The translations under genes were made by a program, and so were the position numbers. Shown here in pieces: positions 44,589-53,917 of a stretch of DNA of 64,000 nucleotides. Position 1 is the first letter of the stretch, and each line of letters starts with the position of its first letter. Source of the DNA: DATMNI01 sp963817515. GTDB taxonomy: Bacteria; Acidobacteriota; Terriglobia; Bryobacterales; Bryobacteraceae. The stretch spans positions 434,001-498,000 of the forward strand of contig CAWFPJ010000039.1 in the NCBI GenBank assembly GCA_963817515.1. Direction: 5' to 3'. Under the pieces are notes generated by a model. That model worked only from the letters and a program-made list of their open reading frames with translations, was not told the origin of the DNA and made no database searches.

Positions 44589-45273
44589 CTCCCATCAGCG
44601 CGACCACATGCTGCTGACGCCAGAGACCTTTGTGAGGGCTCCGCTTCCGGGAATGGAGCGGGCCACCGCGATTGTGCACGTCTCTCCAGCGGTAGGCGCC
44701 GCGTTTACTCAATACACGGCCGAGTTCGAAGCCGGCGGGTCCATGGTGCCGGTGTCGGAGCAGCGTTTCGTTTATGTGCTTGAAGGCGAGTTGAACGTAC
44801 TTGGCCGCGCCCTGGGGCCGGACCAATATGCTTACATTCCCGCGGGTCTCGACGCTGGTCTGTGGGCGGTTGGCAAATCGCGGGCTGCCGTGATTGAGAA
44901 GCCCTATCACCCGTTAGGCGCATCGAAACCGCCCGGGAAGTTCCTCGCCAGCGAGCCGGCGGTTGTGCCCAAGCCGCTGATGAATGATCCGGATTTGCAA
45001 GTTCGCGCGCTGGTGCCCGAGGATTCGTCATTCGATTTTGCGGTCAATACGATGACGTTTCAGCCGGGCGCGGCGCTGCCCATGGTAGAGATGCACGTGA
45101 TGGAACACGGGCTCCTGATGCTGGCGGGCGGTGGTATCTACCGGCTGGGCGAACATTGGTACCCGGTGGCCAAGGGTGATTTTATCTGGATGGCGCCGTA
45201 CTGCCCGCAGTGGTTCGGCGCCATCGGAAAGACGCCGGCGAAATACCTCATCTACAAAGACTGGAATCGCTGA
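44563..45273 (+). CDS. allE: (S)-ureidoglycine aminohydrolase
   Basis: 236-residue bicupin. The N-terminus RLGQTRSSHQRDHMLLTPET matches AllE (LGQTRSS), supporting the start at 44563 although it overlaps allB by 26 bases. The two cupin halves show FTQYTAEFEAGGSMVPVSEQRFVYVLEGE and MTFQPGAALPMVEMHVMEHGLLMLAGGG with metal-ligand His/Glu in EMHVMEHG. It releases ammonia from ureidoglycine, giving (S)-ureidoglycolate. Confidence 0.93.
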   Translation: MQRLGQTRSSHQRDHMLLTPETFVRAPLPGMERATAIVHVSPAVGAAFTQYTAEFEAGGSMVPVSEQRFVYVLEGELNVLGRALGPDQYAYIPAGLDAGLWAVGKSRAAVIEKPYHPLGASKPPGKFLASEPAVVPKPLMNDPDLQVRALVPEDSSFDFAVNTMTFQPGAALPMVEMHVMEHGLLMLAGGGIYRLGEHWYPVAKGDFIWMAPYCPQWFGAIGKTPAKYLIYKDWNR

Positions 45274-45275
45274 AT

Positions 45276-46532
45276 GTGAAAACGCTATCGAAAACGCCGC
45301 TGACGATTGATTCCGACAGGCTGACGCGCGAACTGGAGACGCTGGCCGGCTTCTCAGACGCGCCGGCGCCGGCGGTGACGCGCGTGGTGTATTCCGAAAC
45401 CGACGGGCGCGCGCGCGAATTCGTGAAGGGTCTGTGCGCGGAAGCCGGCCTCGCCGTGCGCGAAGACGCCGTGGGCAATACGTTCGCGCGTTGGCCGGGG
45501 GCGGAACCGGAACTGGCGGCGGTGGGCACGGGCTCACACATCGATGCCATCCCACATGCCGGCCGGTACGACGGAACTGTGGGAGTGCTGGGGGGCCTGG
45601 AGGCAATACGGGCATTGCAGCGCAGCGGCCGGCATCCGCGGCGGTCCGTCGAGTTGGTGATTTTCACCGCGGAGGAGCCGACACGCTTTGGAATCGGCTG
45701 TTTCGGAAGCCGGCTGCTGGCTGGGTCGCTTGATGAATCGGCGGGCGAACAGTTGTGCGATAAAGACGGCAAAACGCTGGACCAGTGGCGTGCCGCGGCC
45801 GGCTTCACCGGCGATCTGGCAGATGTGCGATTGCCCGCGGAATATTTCGCAGCCTTCGTGGAACTGCACATCGAACAGGGTCCGAAACTGGAGCGCGACG
45901 GAGTTCCGCTGGGTCTGGTAACCGCGATTGCGGCGCCGGCCAGTTGGCGGATTTGGATTGAAGGCGAAGGCGGCCATGCGGGCGCGGTGCTGATGCCGCA
46001 GCGGCGGGATGCCTTCTGCGCGGCGGCAGAGATCGTGCTGGCCGTCGAGAATGCCGCGCGGTCGACAGGCGCCGTGGATACGGTGGGCACCGTGGGAGTG
46101 TGCGATGTCTTTCCGGGAGCCGTGAATTCGGTGCCGAGCCGCGTGCGTCTGGAAATGGATGTACGGGATATCGACGGCGCGCGGCGCGATGCCGTGCTGG
46201 CGAAGATTGAGCGCGCCTGCGAAGAAACGGCGCTGCGGCGCGGGGTCGTGGTGCGCACGGAAGTAGTGAATGCGGACCCGCCCGCGCAGTGCGACCAGCG
46301 TGTGGTGGACGCGCTTGAGGGGGCGGCCGCGGCGCATGGCCTGGCATTTCAGAAGATGGTGAGCCGGGCGTATCACGACACGTTATTTATGTCGCGGATT
46401 GCTCCGGCGGCGATGTTGTTCATTCCGTGCAAAGCAGGCGTGAGCCACCGGCCGGATGAGTATGCCGCACCCGAGGCGATCTCGCAGGGCGCGCTGGTGC
46501 TGGCCGAGGCGTTGGGCGAGTTGGCGGGATGA
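45276..46532 (+). CDS. (S)-ureidoglycolate amidohydrolase
   Basis: 418 residues from GTG 45276. M20 family with TGSHIDAIPHAGRYDGTVG, FTAEEPTRFGIGCFGS, ELHIEQGPKLERDG. Two segments separate it from AllC and match plant UAH: VTAIAAPASWRIWIEGEGGH.AGAVLMP and VSRAYHDTLFMSRIAPAAML with the final CKAGVSHRPDEYAAPE. It cleaves ureidoglycolate to glyoxylate, two ammonia and CO2, completing purine breakdown. It follows allE by 2 bases and ends the operon. Confidence 0.93.
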   Translation: MKTLSKTPLTIDSDRLTRELETLAGFSDAPAPAVTRVVYSETDGRAREFVKGLCAEAGLAVREDAVGNTFARWPGAEPELAAVGTGSHIDAIPHAGRYDGTVGVLGGLEAIRALQRSGRHPRRSVELVIFTAEEPTRFGIGCFGSRLLAGSLDESAGEQLCDKDGKTLDQWRAAAGFTGDLADVRLPAEYFAAFVELHIEQGPKLERDGVPLGLVTAIAAPASWRIWIEGEGGHAGAVLMPQRRDAFCAAAEIVLAVENAARSTGAVDTVGTVGVCDVFPGAVNSVPSRVRLEMDVRDIDGARRDAVLAKIERACEETALRRGVVVRTEVVNADPPAQCDQRVVDALEGAAAAHGLAFQKMVSRAYHDTLFMSRIAPAAMLFIPCKAGVSHRPDEYAAPEAISQGALVLAEALGELAG

Positions 46533-46634
46533 GCGGCGGACTGACGGAGATAACCGCGGATCGCTCCTGCTAAGTGCCAATCCTACCGCAAAGCCCAGAA
46601 CGCGATTAGGGCAGATCGATGCGTTCCCGCACAG

Positions 46635-46850
46635 CTAAAGCGCGTTCACAAAATCCGTCAAGCTGATGCCTGCCTGACGGAGAATACTCTGAAGTGTGCC
46701 AACAACCAATTCCCGATGCATCGGCACTGTGACGCACCGATTCCCTTGGGCCATACGAACGTGCGAGCCAGTCTGCCTGATCGTCGAGAAGCCCAGCCGC
46801 TCCAGCGCCTTGATTGCCTCGGCTCCGGAGACGTCACGGGGCAACTTCAC
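46635..46850 (-). CDS. hicA: HicA-like toxin (mRNA interferase)
   Basis: 71 residues of the dsRBD-like HicA fold: KALERLGFSTIRQTGSHVRM with the catalytic His in GSHV, then VPMHRELVVGTLQSILRQAG. HicA cleaves mRNAs when its antitoxin is degraded. Order here is HicB then HicA on the minus strand, overlapping 4 bases (ATGA), the common hicBA arrangement. It sits between the purine operon and the beta-propeller gene, with no mobile element nearby. Confidence 0.85.
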   Translation of the reverse strand: MKLPRDVSGAEAIKALERLGFSTIRQTGSHVRMAQGNRCVTVPMHRELVVGTLQSILRQAGISLTDFVNAL

Positions 46851-47071
46851 GCCTGAACCAGGATCGGATCGCTGACGAAGTGGATGCGGATCCGCCGGGG
46901 ACCCGCGCCTTCGTCAAAGTGAACGGCAACGGCATCCGTGATCTGCTGCTGCAAATCGCGGAGATCTTGCCCTTGCGTGGTGATGCCGCCCGCTCCGTCC
47001 GGATCGTCCCACCATGCCACGAGCCAGCCCGACTGCTCGTCACGCTGGACTTGCAGGGTGATTTCTTCCAT
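46847..47071 (-). CDS. hicB: HicB-like antitoxin
   Basis: 74 residues with the partial RNase-H-like fold of HicB: EITLQVQRDEQSGWLVAWWDD then GITTQGQDLRDLQQQITDAVAVHF. It is shorter than DNA-binding HicB proteins, so the C-terminal DNA-binding part appears absent; such short antitoxins are common. It would bind and silence HicA encoded immediately downstream. Confidence 0.8.
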   Translation of the reverse strand: MEEITLQVQRDEQSGWLVAWWDDPDGAGGITTQGQDLRDLQQQITDAVAVHFDEGAGPRRIRIHFVSDPILVQA

Positions 47072-47146
47072 TAGCTTGAACTCATTATTTCATAGCTGCA
47101 ACATGGCGGGGCAAGCCACGACGAAGCCGGCCCCGCTCGATCTCAC

Positions 47147-48154
47147 TTACTTGCCCACTACCAGCACGTGGAAGCTGTCCGGCAGTACCGGAGGGCGGCC
47201 CTTCTTCTGGCCTTCCTTCGCCTCGGGTGTGGGGCCGTATTCGGCGGCCAGCAGGTACACCTTGTGGGTCTTCTCATCCACAGCCATGGTGCGCGCGCCG
47301 CGCTCGGTGGGCACGTTGTCAACGGTTTCGTACTTGCCATTCACCAGCTTGACGATGGTGAGCGTGCCGTCGCCGCCGTTGGAACTGAAGGCGAGGCCGG
47401 GGCCCGGGTCGAAGCCTCCGCCATCCGTTCCCGGGCCGATGGCGGGCGTGGCGATCACCTTGAAAGAAGGAATGTCGACTACAGCCATCGTTTTGCTATC
47501 GCCGCACACGGGGAACAATTTCTTGTTTTTCACGTCGATCGAAAGACCAGACGGGCCCTCGCAGGGCGCCAGGGACGCCCGCCGCGTAACTTCGCTTTTG
47601 GCGGCGTCAATCTCCAGAATCTCGCTTGAGGCTTCCAGGTTGACGTAAACCTTGCCGGCCCCATCCACCGCGCAGAATTCGCCGGCCGCACCGGTGGGAA
47701 TCGTCTTGACGATCTCCATGGTCTTGGCGTCGAAGGAGGTGACGTCTGTGCCGCCATGATTGATCGCGAAGACGCGCTTGGTTTTCGGCTCATAGCAGAT
47801 GGCATCTGGATTCTTGCCGGCCGCCGGCTCTCCGGTCTTGGCAAGGGTCTTCAGGTCGAAAACGGTCACGCTGCTGGATTGACCATTGGTGATGAACCCC
47901 TTGTTCAGATCGGGCGCGATCGCGATACCGTGAACTCCGTGCAGTTGAGTAACCTGGCCCACCACCTTGCCGGAATCGGCATCCACCACCTCCACCAGCG
48001 TGCCGTGCGAAGCGTATATGCGGCGGTTGGCGCTATCCACGGTCACGTAATCCCAACCACCCGTTCCCCCAATCTTGTACTTGGTGAGAATTTTGTAGCC
48101 TTCAGCGGCGAATGCCACTGTGGCGATCAGAGCTATCGTCAGAACCTTCTTCAT
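47147..48154 (-). CDS. Secreted YncE-type beta-propeller
   Basis: 335 residues. Signal peptide MKKVLTIALIATVAFAAEG, then repeating WD/NHL-like blades (VDSANRRIYASHGTLVEVVD, APDLNKGFITNGQSSSVTVFD, YEPKTKRVFAINHGGTDVTS, DEKTHKVYLLAAEYGPTPEA). Such seven-bladed periplasmic propellers bind DNA or unknown ligands; activity is unassigned. It begins 4 bp after the RND pump gene and should be part of the efflux operon, an unusual addition. Confidence 0.82.
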   Translation of the reverse strand: MKKVLTIALIATVAFAAEGYKILTKYKIGGTGGWDYVTVDSANRRIYASHGTLVEVVDADSGKVVGQVTQLHGVHGIAIAPDLNKGFITNGQSSSVTVFDLKTLAKTGEPAAGKNPDAICYEPKTKRVFAINHGGTDVTSFDAKTMEIVKTIPTGAAGEFCAVDGAGKVYVNLEASSEILEIDAAKSEVTRRASLAPCEGPSGLSIDVKNKKLFPVCGDSKTMAVVDIPSFKVIATPAIGPGTDGGGFDPGPGLAFSSNGGDGTLTIVKLVNGKYETVDNVPTERGARTMAVDEKTHKVYLLAAEYGPTPEAKEGQKKGRPPVLPDSFHVLVVGK

Positions 48155-48158
48155 TGTT

Positions 48159-51100
48159 TTACTCCCTTACAATGTAGTAGTGAACGGCCGGAGTTACAAC
48201 CAGGGAAAGAACCATCGAGGCGATGATGCCGCCGATCACAGCAATCGCCAACGGTTGCAGCATTTGTGAACCGGCGCCGATAGCCAGCGCCAGCGGAACC
48301 ATGCCGGCCACAGTGGCCAGCGCAGTCATCATGATGGGGCGCAGGCGGCGCTCACCGGCGCGCAGCATGGCATCTTCGGCAGGCAGGCCCTCGGCCCGGA
48401 ACTTCTGGTCGGCATCAAGCAGCAGAATGCCGTTCTTGGCCACGATTCCGATCACCATAATCAGTCCCATGAACGAAGAGAGATTGAATGTGGTCCCGGT
48501 GATCAGCAGGGCCAGAAACACGCCGCACGTGGAAAGCAGCGCGGAGGCCAATACCGCGATAGGCGCCGCGAAATTGCCGAATTCGAACAACAGCACGGTG
48601 AACACCAGCACGATCGCCAGCACCAGCACGAACGCCAGGTCCTTGAACGATTTCTGCTGCTCCTCGTACTGGCCGCCGTACTGCACGCGGATGCTGGGCG
48701 GCACTTTCAAGTCGTCGATGGCCTGCTGCACTTTCTTCATGCCGTCGCCCAGGTTCATGCCTTCAAAGCGCGCGGTCACGTTGACGCTGCGCTGTAGATT
48801 TTCGCGCCGGATTTCGGTTTGGCCGGGGATCTCCACGATGTTCGCCAGCGATCCGACGGTGGCCGTCTTACCGGTTCCGCTGACCAGCATGGTGTTGCGG
48901 ATGGCGTCGAGCGAGGCGCGCGCCGCCGGCGGGAAGCGCACGCGAATGGTGTAGGCGCGGTCGTTGATCACTACCGGCGCGGTGGAGGGTTCGCCCTGCA
49001 GCATGGCGCTGGTATCCAGTTCCACTTCCTGCGGCGTGAAGCCGGAGCGCGCGGCTACCACCTGGTCCACGGTGAAGACCCTGGCCGGACCGCTGATGGT
49101 GTTCTCGATGCCGTTGAGCACGTCCACCACGCCCGGAATCGCCTTAATGGCGCTGCCCACCTGAGGAGCCCACTGGGCCAGCAGCGCGGGGTCCTGCGAG
49201 AAGAGTTTGATGACCACCGGCTCGGGAGCGCTGGTGAGGTCGCCGATCATGTCTTGGAGAAGTTGCGGGAATTCGACGTCCAGAACGGGTTCGGCTTTCT
49301 TGATCTTGGCGCGCGCATCGGCGATCACTTCGGCCCCGCCGCGGTCGCGGTCCTTCTTCAGCTTGACCGAGATATCGCCGGTATTGGCTTCGGTTACGGT
49401 GGCCAGGCCGAGTTGCAGGCCGGTGCGCCGCGAAGTATTCTCCACTTCCGGTATGCTGCGCAGGATCTTTTCCACGTGAGTGATCACGCGGTTGGTTTCT
49501 TCCAGAGAGGAACCGGCCGGCATGATGTAGTCGATGATGAATCCGCCTTCATCCATTTCGGGCAGCAGGTCCGAACCCGTGTGCGTGAAGCAGAGATATG
49601 AGCCGGCAATCAGCAGAACGCAGAAGGCCGCCAGCACCAGCCTGTGCTCCAGGGCAAAGCGGAGAACGCGCTCATAGACTCGCAACAAGAAGCGCATCAC
49701 GCTGCCATTGTGTTCCGTACCTGGGGTGCCATCCACCCGGCCCCCGGCCCCCGGCATCCGGCCCCTTTCCCCTTGGCGGGATCGCAGGAAGTAGTGGCTG
49801 AGCGTAGGGGTCCACGTGAGGGCCAGCGCCAGTGAGGTGAGCAGCGCCACGCCGACGGTGACCGCCAGGGCGCGGAAGAAGACGCCGGTGACGCCCGTGA
49901 TCGAGATCAGCGGAAGGAAAACCACGATGGGTGTGATGGTGGAACCGACCAGGGGAGCGCGGATTTCGCGGATCGCGCTGCGAATGGCTTCGGCGCGCGT
50001 TTGACCGGAATCCCGGTGCATGACGATATTCTCCACCACCACGATGGCGTCATCAATCACCAGGCCGACAGCCGCCGCCAGGCCGCCCAGCGTCATCAGG
50101 TTGAAGCTCTGGTTCATCACGCGCAGCATGATGAAGGTAATTCCGATGGTAGCTGGAATCACCAGCCCCGCCACCAGCGAAGTGCCCCAATCGCGCAGGA
50201 AGAGCACCATGATGAGGGAGGCCAGCAGCAGGCCGATCAGAATCGCGTCGCGCACGCTCTTGATGGACTCGCTGACGATTTCCGATTGATCGTAGAAGGG
50301 CCGCAGTTCCACGCCCGAGGGCAATTCCTTCCTGATGTTTTCGATTTCGGCGCGAACCGCGTTGGCCACCACCACCGTGTTGCTATCGGGCTGCCGGAAC
50401 ACATTGAAGAGAATGGAAGGCTTGCCGTTGGCGGTGACCACCGTGTAGACCGGCATTACGGAGGGGCCGATGGTAGCGATGTCGCCGATGCGCACCGGCG
50501 CGCCCGCCGGCGTAGTCTTGATGACGATATTCGCGATCTCTTCGGGGGTTCTGGTCTGGCCGCTCACCAGGCTCAGCACCAGTTGATGGTTGGTCTCAAT
50601 CAGGCCCGGCGAATCGATCATGTTGCTGCGGCCGATGGCGTCCACAATATTGGGGATGGTGACGCCGGCCTGTACCAGTTTCGCCGGGTCGGGCTGCACC
50701 TGAAATTCCGGAACCTGGCCGCCCTGCACAATCACCGACGAGACGCCGGTCTGGCGGTTCAACCGCGGCTTCATGTCGTAATTGGCCATTTCCCAGAGAG
50801 TGGTTTGGGGAATTTTATCGGAGTACAGGCTGAAGCCCGCGATGGGGAAGGCGGCGAAGGTGAGGCGGTTGGCGGTGAGCTTCGCGGTTGGCGGCAGTGT
50901 GGACTGAACACGCGCCACCGCGGCGTTGACCAGTTCCAGCGTCCGGTACATATCCACGTTCCAGTTGAAGAACAGGTCGATTTCCGCCGTGCCGCGGCTG
51001 GTGATGGACCACAGGTGATCGAGGCCCGGCACCGTGTTGATGGCCTCTTCCAGCGGCTTGGTTACCGTGACCAGCATCTGGTCGATGGGAAACACGCCGT

Positions 51101-51287
51101 TGTCCACGCCAACAATTATGCGCGGGAAATTGGTGTCCGGGAAAACGGCTACCGGAATCGTCAGCGCCAGGTACACGCCCACGGCAACCAGGGTCAGGAT
51201 GACGAAGATGATGGGCTTGCCGTGGCGCGCAGTCCAATGCTCCGCTTCCCCGTTGGGCGGGGGTGGAGGTGTCGAAAGGTCGCTCAT
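48159..51287 (-). CDS. RND efflux pump inner-membrane subunit
   Basis: 1042 residues, the normal size. KPIIFVILTLVAVGVYLALT opens TM1; FPDTNFPRIIV, the periplasmic porter domains, GLVIDDAIVVVENIVMHRD (TM4 Asp pair for protons), and the second half with LPEMDEGGFIIDYIMPAGSS and GIVAKNGILLLDADQKFR follow. It drives export through the adaptor and TolC-like channel using the proton gradient. A Gly/Arg/Pro-rich insert (about 500-525, encoded by 49720-49785) between helices is unusual for the family and looks like an in-frame low-complexity insertion. Confidence 0.95.
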   Translation of the reverse strand: MSDLSTPPPPPNGEAEHWTARHGKPIIFVILTLVAVGVYLALTIPVAVFPDTNFPRIIVGVDNGVFPIDQMLVTVTKPLEEAINTVPGLDHLWSITSRGTAEIDLFFNWNVDMYRTLELVNAAVARVQSTLPPTAKLTANRLTFAAFPIAGFSLYSDKIPQTTLWEMANYDMKPRLNRQTGVSSVIVQGGQVPEFQVQPDPAKLVQAGVTIPNIVDAIGRSNMIDSPGLIETNHQLVLSLVSGQTRTPEEIANIVIKTTPAGAPVRIGDIATIGPSVMPVYTVVTANGKPSILFNVFRQPDSNTVVVANAVRAEIENIRKELPSGVELRPFYDQSEIVSESIKSVRDAILIGLLLASLIMVLFLRDWGTSLVAGLVIPATIGITFIMLRVMNQSFNLMTLGGLAAAVGLVIDDAIVVVENIVMHRDSGQTRAEAIRSAIREIRAPLVGSTITPIVVFLPLISITGVTGVFFRALAVTVGVALLTSLALALTWTPTLSHYFLRSRQGERGRMPGAGGRVDGTPGTEHNGSVMRFLLRVYERVLRFALEHRLVLAAFCVLLIAGSYLCFTHTGSDLLPEMDEGGFIIDYIMPAGSSLEETNRVITHVEKILRSIPEVENTSRRTGLQLGLATVTEANTGDISVKLKKDRDRGGAEVIADARAKIKKAEPVLDVEFPQLLQDMIGDLTSAPEPVVIKLFSQDPALLAQWAPQVGSAIKAIPGVVDVLNGIENTISGPARVFTVDQVVAARSGFTPQEVELDTSAMLQGEPSTAPVVINDRAYTIRVRFPPAARASLDAIRNTMLVSGTGKTATVGSLANIVEIPGQTEIRRENLQRSVNVTARFEGMNLGDGMKKVQQAIDDLKVPPSIRVQYGGQYEEQQKSFKDLAFVLVLAIVLVFTVLLFEFGNFAAPIAVLASALLSTCGVFLALLITGTTFNLSSFMGLIMVIGIVAKNGILLLDADQKFRAEGLPAEDAMLRAGERRLRPIMMTALATVAGMVPLALAIGAGSQMLQPLAIAVIGGIIASMVLSLVVTPAVHYYIVRE

Positions 51288-52618
51288 TTGGCTTTCGGCT
51301 TCGCCTCGTCTTTCTTCTCGTCCTTGCCGCCTTTGTCGGGAGGAGCAGCCTCGTCGGCGTTATCGTCGTCGGCCTCTTTGACGCTGGTGTCGATGATCTT
51401 CACCTTGCCCTTGTCGTCCACGCCCAGGCCGCCTACGATCACGACTTCCTCGCCGGGGCGAACGCCGTTCAGGATTTGCACCTTGTCACCCTCGCGCACC
51501 CCCAACTGAACCACCCTCTTATGGGCGATACCGTCGGGCGTAACCACCAGCGCCGCGGTGCCGCCTTCCTCGCCGGGAAGGATTGCGGCCACGGGCACCA
51601 CGGTTGCGGCCTTGTACAGTTCGGTGATGATCTTGGCGTGGACGCTGGCGCCGGGCTTGAGCTGCTCGTTGGGATTCGGAATCTGAATCCAAACCTGAAC
51701 CGTGGTGCTGTTGGCGTCCGAGGCCGGGCTCACCACCGTCACCTTGCCGGTCAGTTCCTCGGTGCTATCGGTCTGGGTCAACGTGGCGGTTTGGCCCAGC
51801 CGGACCAGGTTGGCCTGGTTCTGCGGAATATTCACCCGGGCCACCACGCGGGAAATGTCGATCACGGTCAGCAGCGGCGTGCCCGGAACAGCCAGCTCGC
51901 CGGCATACAGCGGCCGGTCGGCCACGATACCGGAAATCGGACTGGTAATTCGTGAATAGGCGACCTGGGCGTCCACCGACTGCAGATGCGACCTGGCGGA
52001 TTCCACCTGCGCGGTTGCGGTCTTGATCTGTTCGTCTTTAGAGACGGATTGCAGCGCCCGCAAGTGTTCCTGCGCGGACACCAGTTGACTGTTGGCCTGA
52101 ACATAACTCACCCGCGCTTCATCCACCTGCCGCTGCGCCAGCGCGCCCTGCTGGAACAACTGCTCGCGGCTGTCCAACACCTTCTTGGCGGCCTGGGCTG
52201 CCTGCCGGTCCGCGTCCACGTCGGTTTGCGCCTTGACCACGGCTTCGGGAACGGTGGCGCCCTGGGTGGAGCGGAAGTTGGATTCAGCCAGATCCACCGC
52301 GCCTTTGCTTTCGGCCGACTGGGCGGTGAGATCGCGGTTTTCCAGGACGGCCAGGAGTTGGCCCTGCTTCACGTGATCCCCGCGGTTCACGTAGAATTTC
52401 TGCACCGGCGCCTGGATCTTGGGAGTCACGCTGGACTGGTCCAGCGCGAACAGCACACCGTCGCCGGCCACGATGCGGCGAATGGTATCCTGCGTAACCG
52501 CGGTCACCTGCACCGGCGCCGGCGCCTCCACTTCTTTTTCTTCCTTCTTGCTGCAGGCGGAAAACATCAGGAGGCAGGCCGCACTCAGATACGCAATCGA
52601 CAGCGGTGTAGTCTTCAT
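51284..52618 (-). CDS. RND periplasmic adaptor (membrane fusion protein)
   Basis: 444 residues. A lipoprotein-type signal (LSAACLLMFSACSK, lipobox before Cys) anchors it. The barrel-sandwich hybrid and hairpin regions show KFYVNRGDHVKQGQLLAVLE and ARSHLQSVDAQVAYSRITSP, then the HlyD/MacA-like beta-barrel (VARVNIPQNQANLVRLGQTA). It bridges the inner-membrane pump and the outer channel. Its ATG overlaps the pump's stop (51284-51287), and it starts 3 bases after the TolC gene. Confidence 0.94.
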   Translation of the reverse strand: MKTTPLSIAYLSAACLLMFSACSKKEEKEVEAPAPVQVTAVTQDTIRRIVAGDGVLFALDQSSVTPKIQAPVQKFYVNRGDHVKQGQLLAVLENRDLTAQSAESKGAVDLAESNFRSTQGATVPEAVVKAQTDVDADRQAAQAAKKVLDSREQLFQQGALAQRQVDEARVSYVQANSQLVSAQEHLRALQSVSKDEQIKTATAQVESARSHLQSVDAQVAYSRITSPISGIVADRPLYAGELAVPGTPLLTVIDISRVVARVNIPQNQANLVRLGQTATLTQTDSTEELTGKVTVVSPASDANSTTVQVWIQIPNPNEQLKPGASVHAKIITELYKAATVVPVAAILPGEEGGTAALVVTPDGIAHKRVVQLGVREGDKVQILNGVRPGEEVVIVGGLGVDDKGKVKIIDTSVKEADDDNADEAAPPDKGGKDEKKDEAKPKAK

Positions 52619-52621
52619 CGG

Positions 52622-53917
52622 CTAGAAGGCCCCCGTAATTGCCTGTAGGTTTGCTATGGCCAGCCGGTAGCGGACCAAGCCATCGTCATAGGCATTGCGC
52701 GCCTGAAACAGAGTGGTCTGCGCATCCACCACTTCGAGCACCGTCACTTCGCCGGCCGTGTAGCGCAGCAGCGTCAGCTTGAGGCTCTCGGCGGCCAGTT
52801 CCGCGGAATGGCGCAGCGACGCCACCTGCGAAATGGCGGCGTCGGCCTCGCGATAGAACTCGTCCAGGTTGGCGAGAAGCTGGCGCTGGGTGAGACTGAG
52901 ATCGTTCTGAGCCTGTTGCAGACGCAGTTCCGATTGCTTCACCCGGCTTCGTCCGGCGCCCCACGTCCAGAGTGGAAAGGTCAACTGGGCCTGGGCCACC
53001 GACCCCAGATTCAACCGCCCGTCGGGAGTGTGCAGTGCAAACTCGGTTGAGTTCATCCCGTAGATGTAGTCAAAGGAAAGCGACGGCAGCAGCGCGGCGC
53101 GGGCCGATCGCGTCTCCAACTTCTGCTGCTCCACCGTGGCTTGGGCGCTGCGGATATCCGGACTGTTCCTGCCTGCCAGCGACTGGATTTCGGCGTAGGC
53201 CGGAAGAGGCCGGGACGCATCCAGGTCATCCACCACAGTGAAATCCTGCCGGTAATCCGGGAACAGCACCACCGCGAAACCGATGCGCGCCTTGTCGAGC
53301 GCCAGTTGTGCCTCCTGGGTGTCGCGCTGGCGCTGCACGAACTGGATTTCGGCTTTCACCACGTCGGAGTGGGCCGCTTCCCCGCCGCGCTCCTGTTTTT
53401 GGGTGATGTCGAGGAACCGCGCGGCCTCCTGTTGGCTGAGCTGCGCGTTGGCGGCCTTGCGCTCTGCCGAAACCATCCCATAGTAGTTCGACACGACTAT
53501 CGCCACCAGGCCGCGCTGCGCAATTTCGCTCTTGAATCGGGCCACTGCCTCGGCAGCCTGGCTGCGCCGCCAGTCGGCCAGTTTCTGCGGTGCGTAGATA
53601 TCGCCATGCACCAGGACCTGGTTGTTGTAAACGTGGATGCCATCGTTCGAAACGAAAACCAGGGTACCGTCGCGACCACCCTGTGTATAGATGTATTGGT
53701 TGAGTGTGTTGACCGAGGGCAGCAAAGCAGCCTTGGCCTGAACCGTATCCTCCCGGGCGAGAAGTGCGTTGATGTTGGCCGAAAGGATCTGGGGGCTGTT
53801 GGCCCGTGCGCGCTGCATAGCATCATCCAGGGTCAGTCGCAGCAGTGCCGGAGTCTGGGCCAATGCGCCGGGGTAAAGAATCAGACTGAGGCCCACAATC
53901 GGGAAGATGCGCGGCAT
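52622..53917 (-). CDS. TolC-family outer membrane channel
   Basis: 431 residues. Signal peptide PRIFPIVGLSLILYPGALAQ, then the two-repeat TolC alpha-barrel with coiled-coil stretches (VVKAEIQFVQRQRDTQEAQLALDKAR; AELAAESLKLTLLRYTAGEV). First gene of the three-part efflux operon; the two-component pair lies 240 bp upstream on the same strand. Conservation of the family's aperture residues cannot be judged here. Confidence 0.93.
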   Translation of the reverse strand: MPRIFPIVGLSLILYPGALAQTPALLRLTLDDAMQRARANSPQILSANINALLAREDTVQAKAALLPSVNTLNQYIYTQGGRDGTLVFVSNDGIHVYNNQVLVHGDIYAPQKLADWRRSQAAEAVARFKSEIAQRGLVAIVVSNYYGMVSAERKAANAQLSQQEAARFLDITQKQERGGEAAHSDVVKAEIQFVQRQRDTQEAQLALDKARIGFAVVLFPDYRQDFTVVDDLDASRPLPAYAEIQSLAGRNSPDIRSAQATVEQQKLETRSARAALLPSLSFDYIYGMNSTEFALHTPDGRLNLGSVAQAQLTFPLWTWGAGRSRVKQSELRLQQAQNDLSLTQRQLLANLDEFYREADAAISQVASLRHSAELAAESLKLTLLRYTAGEVTVLEVVDAQTTLFQARNAYDDGLVRYRLAIANLQAITGAF

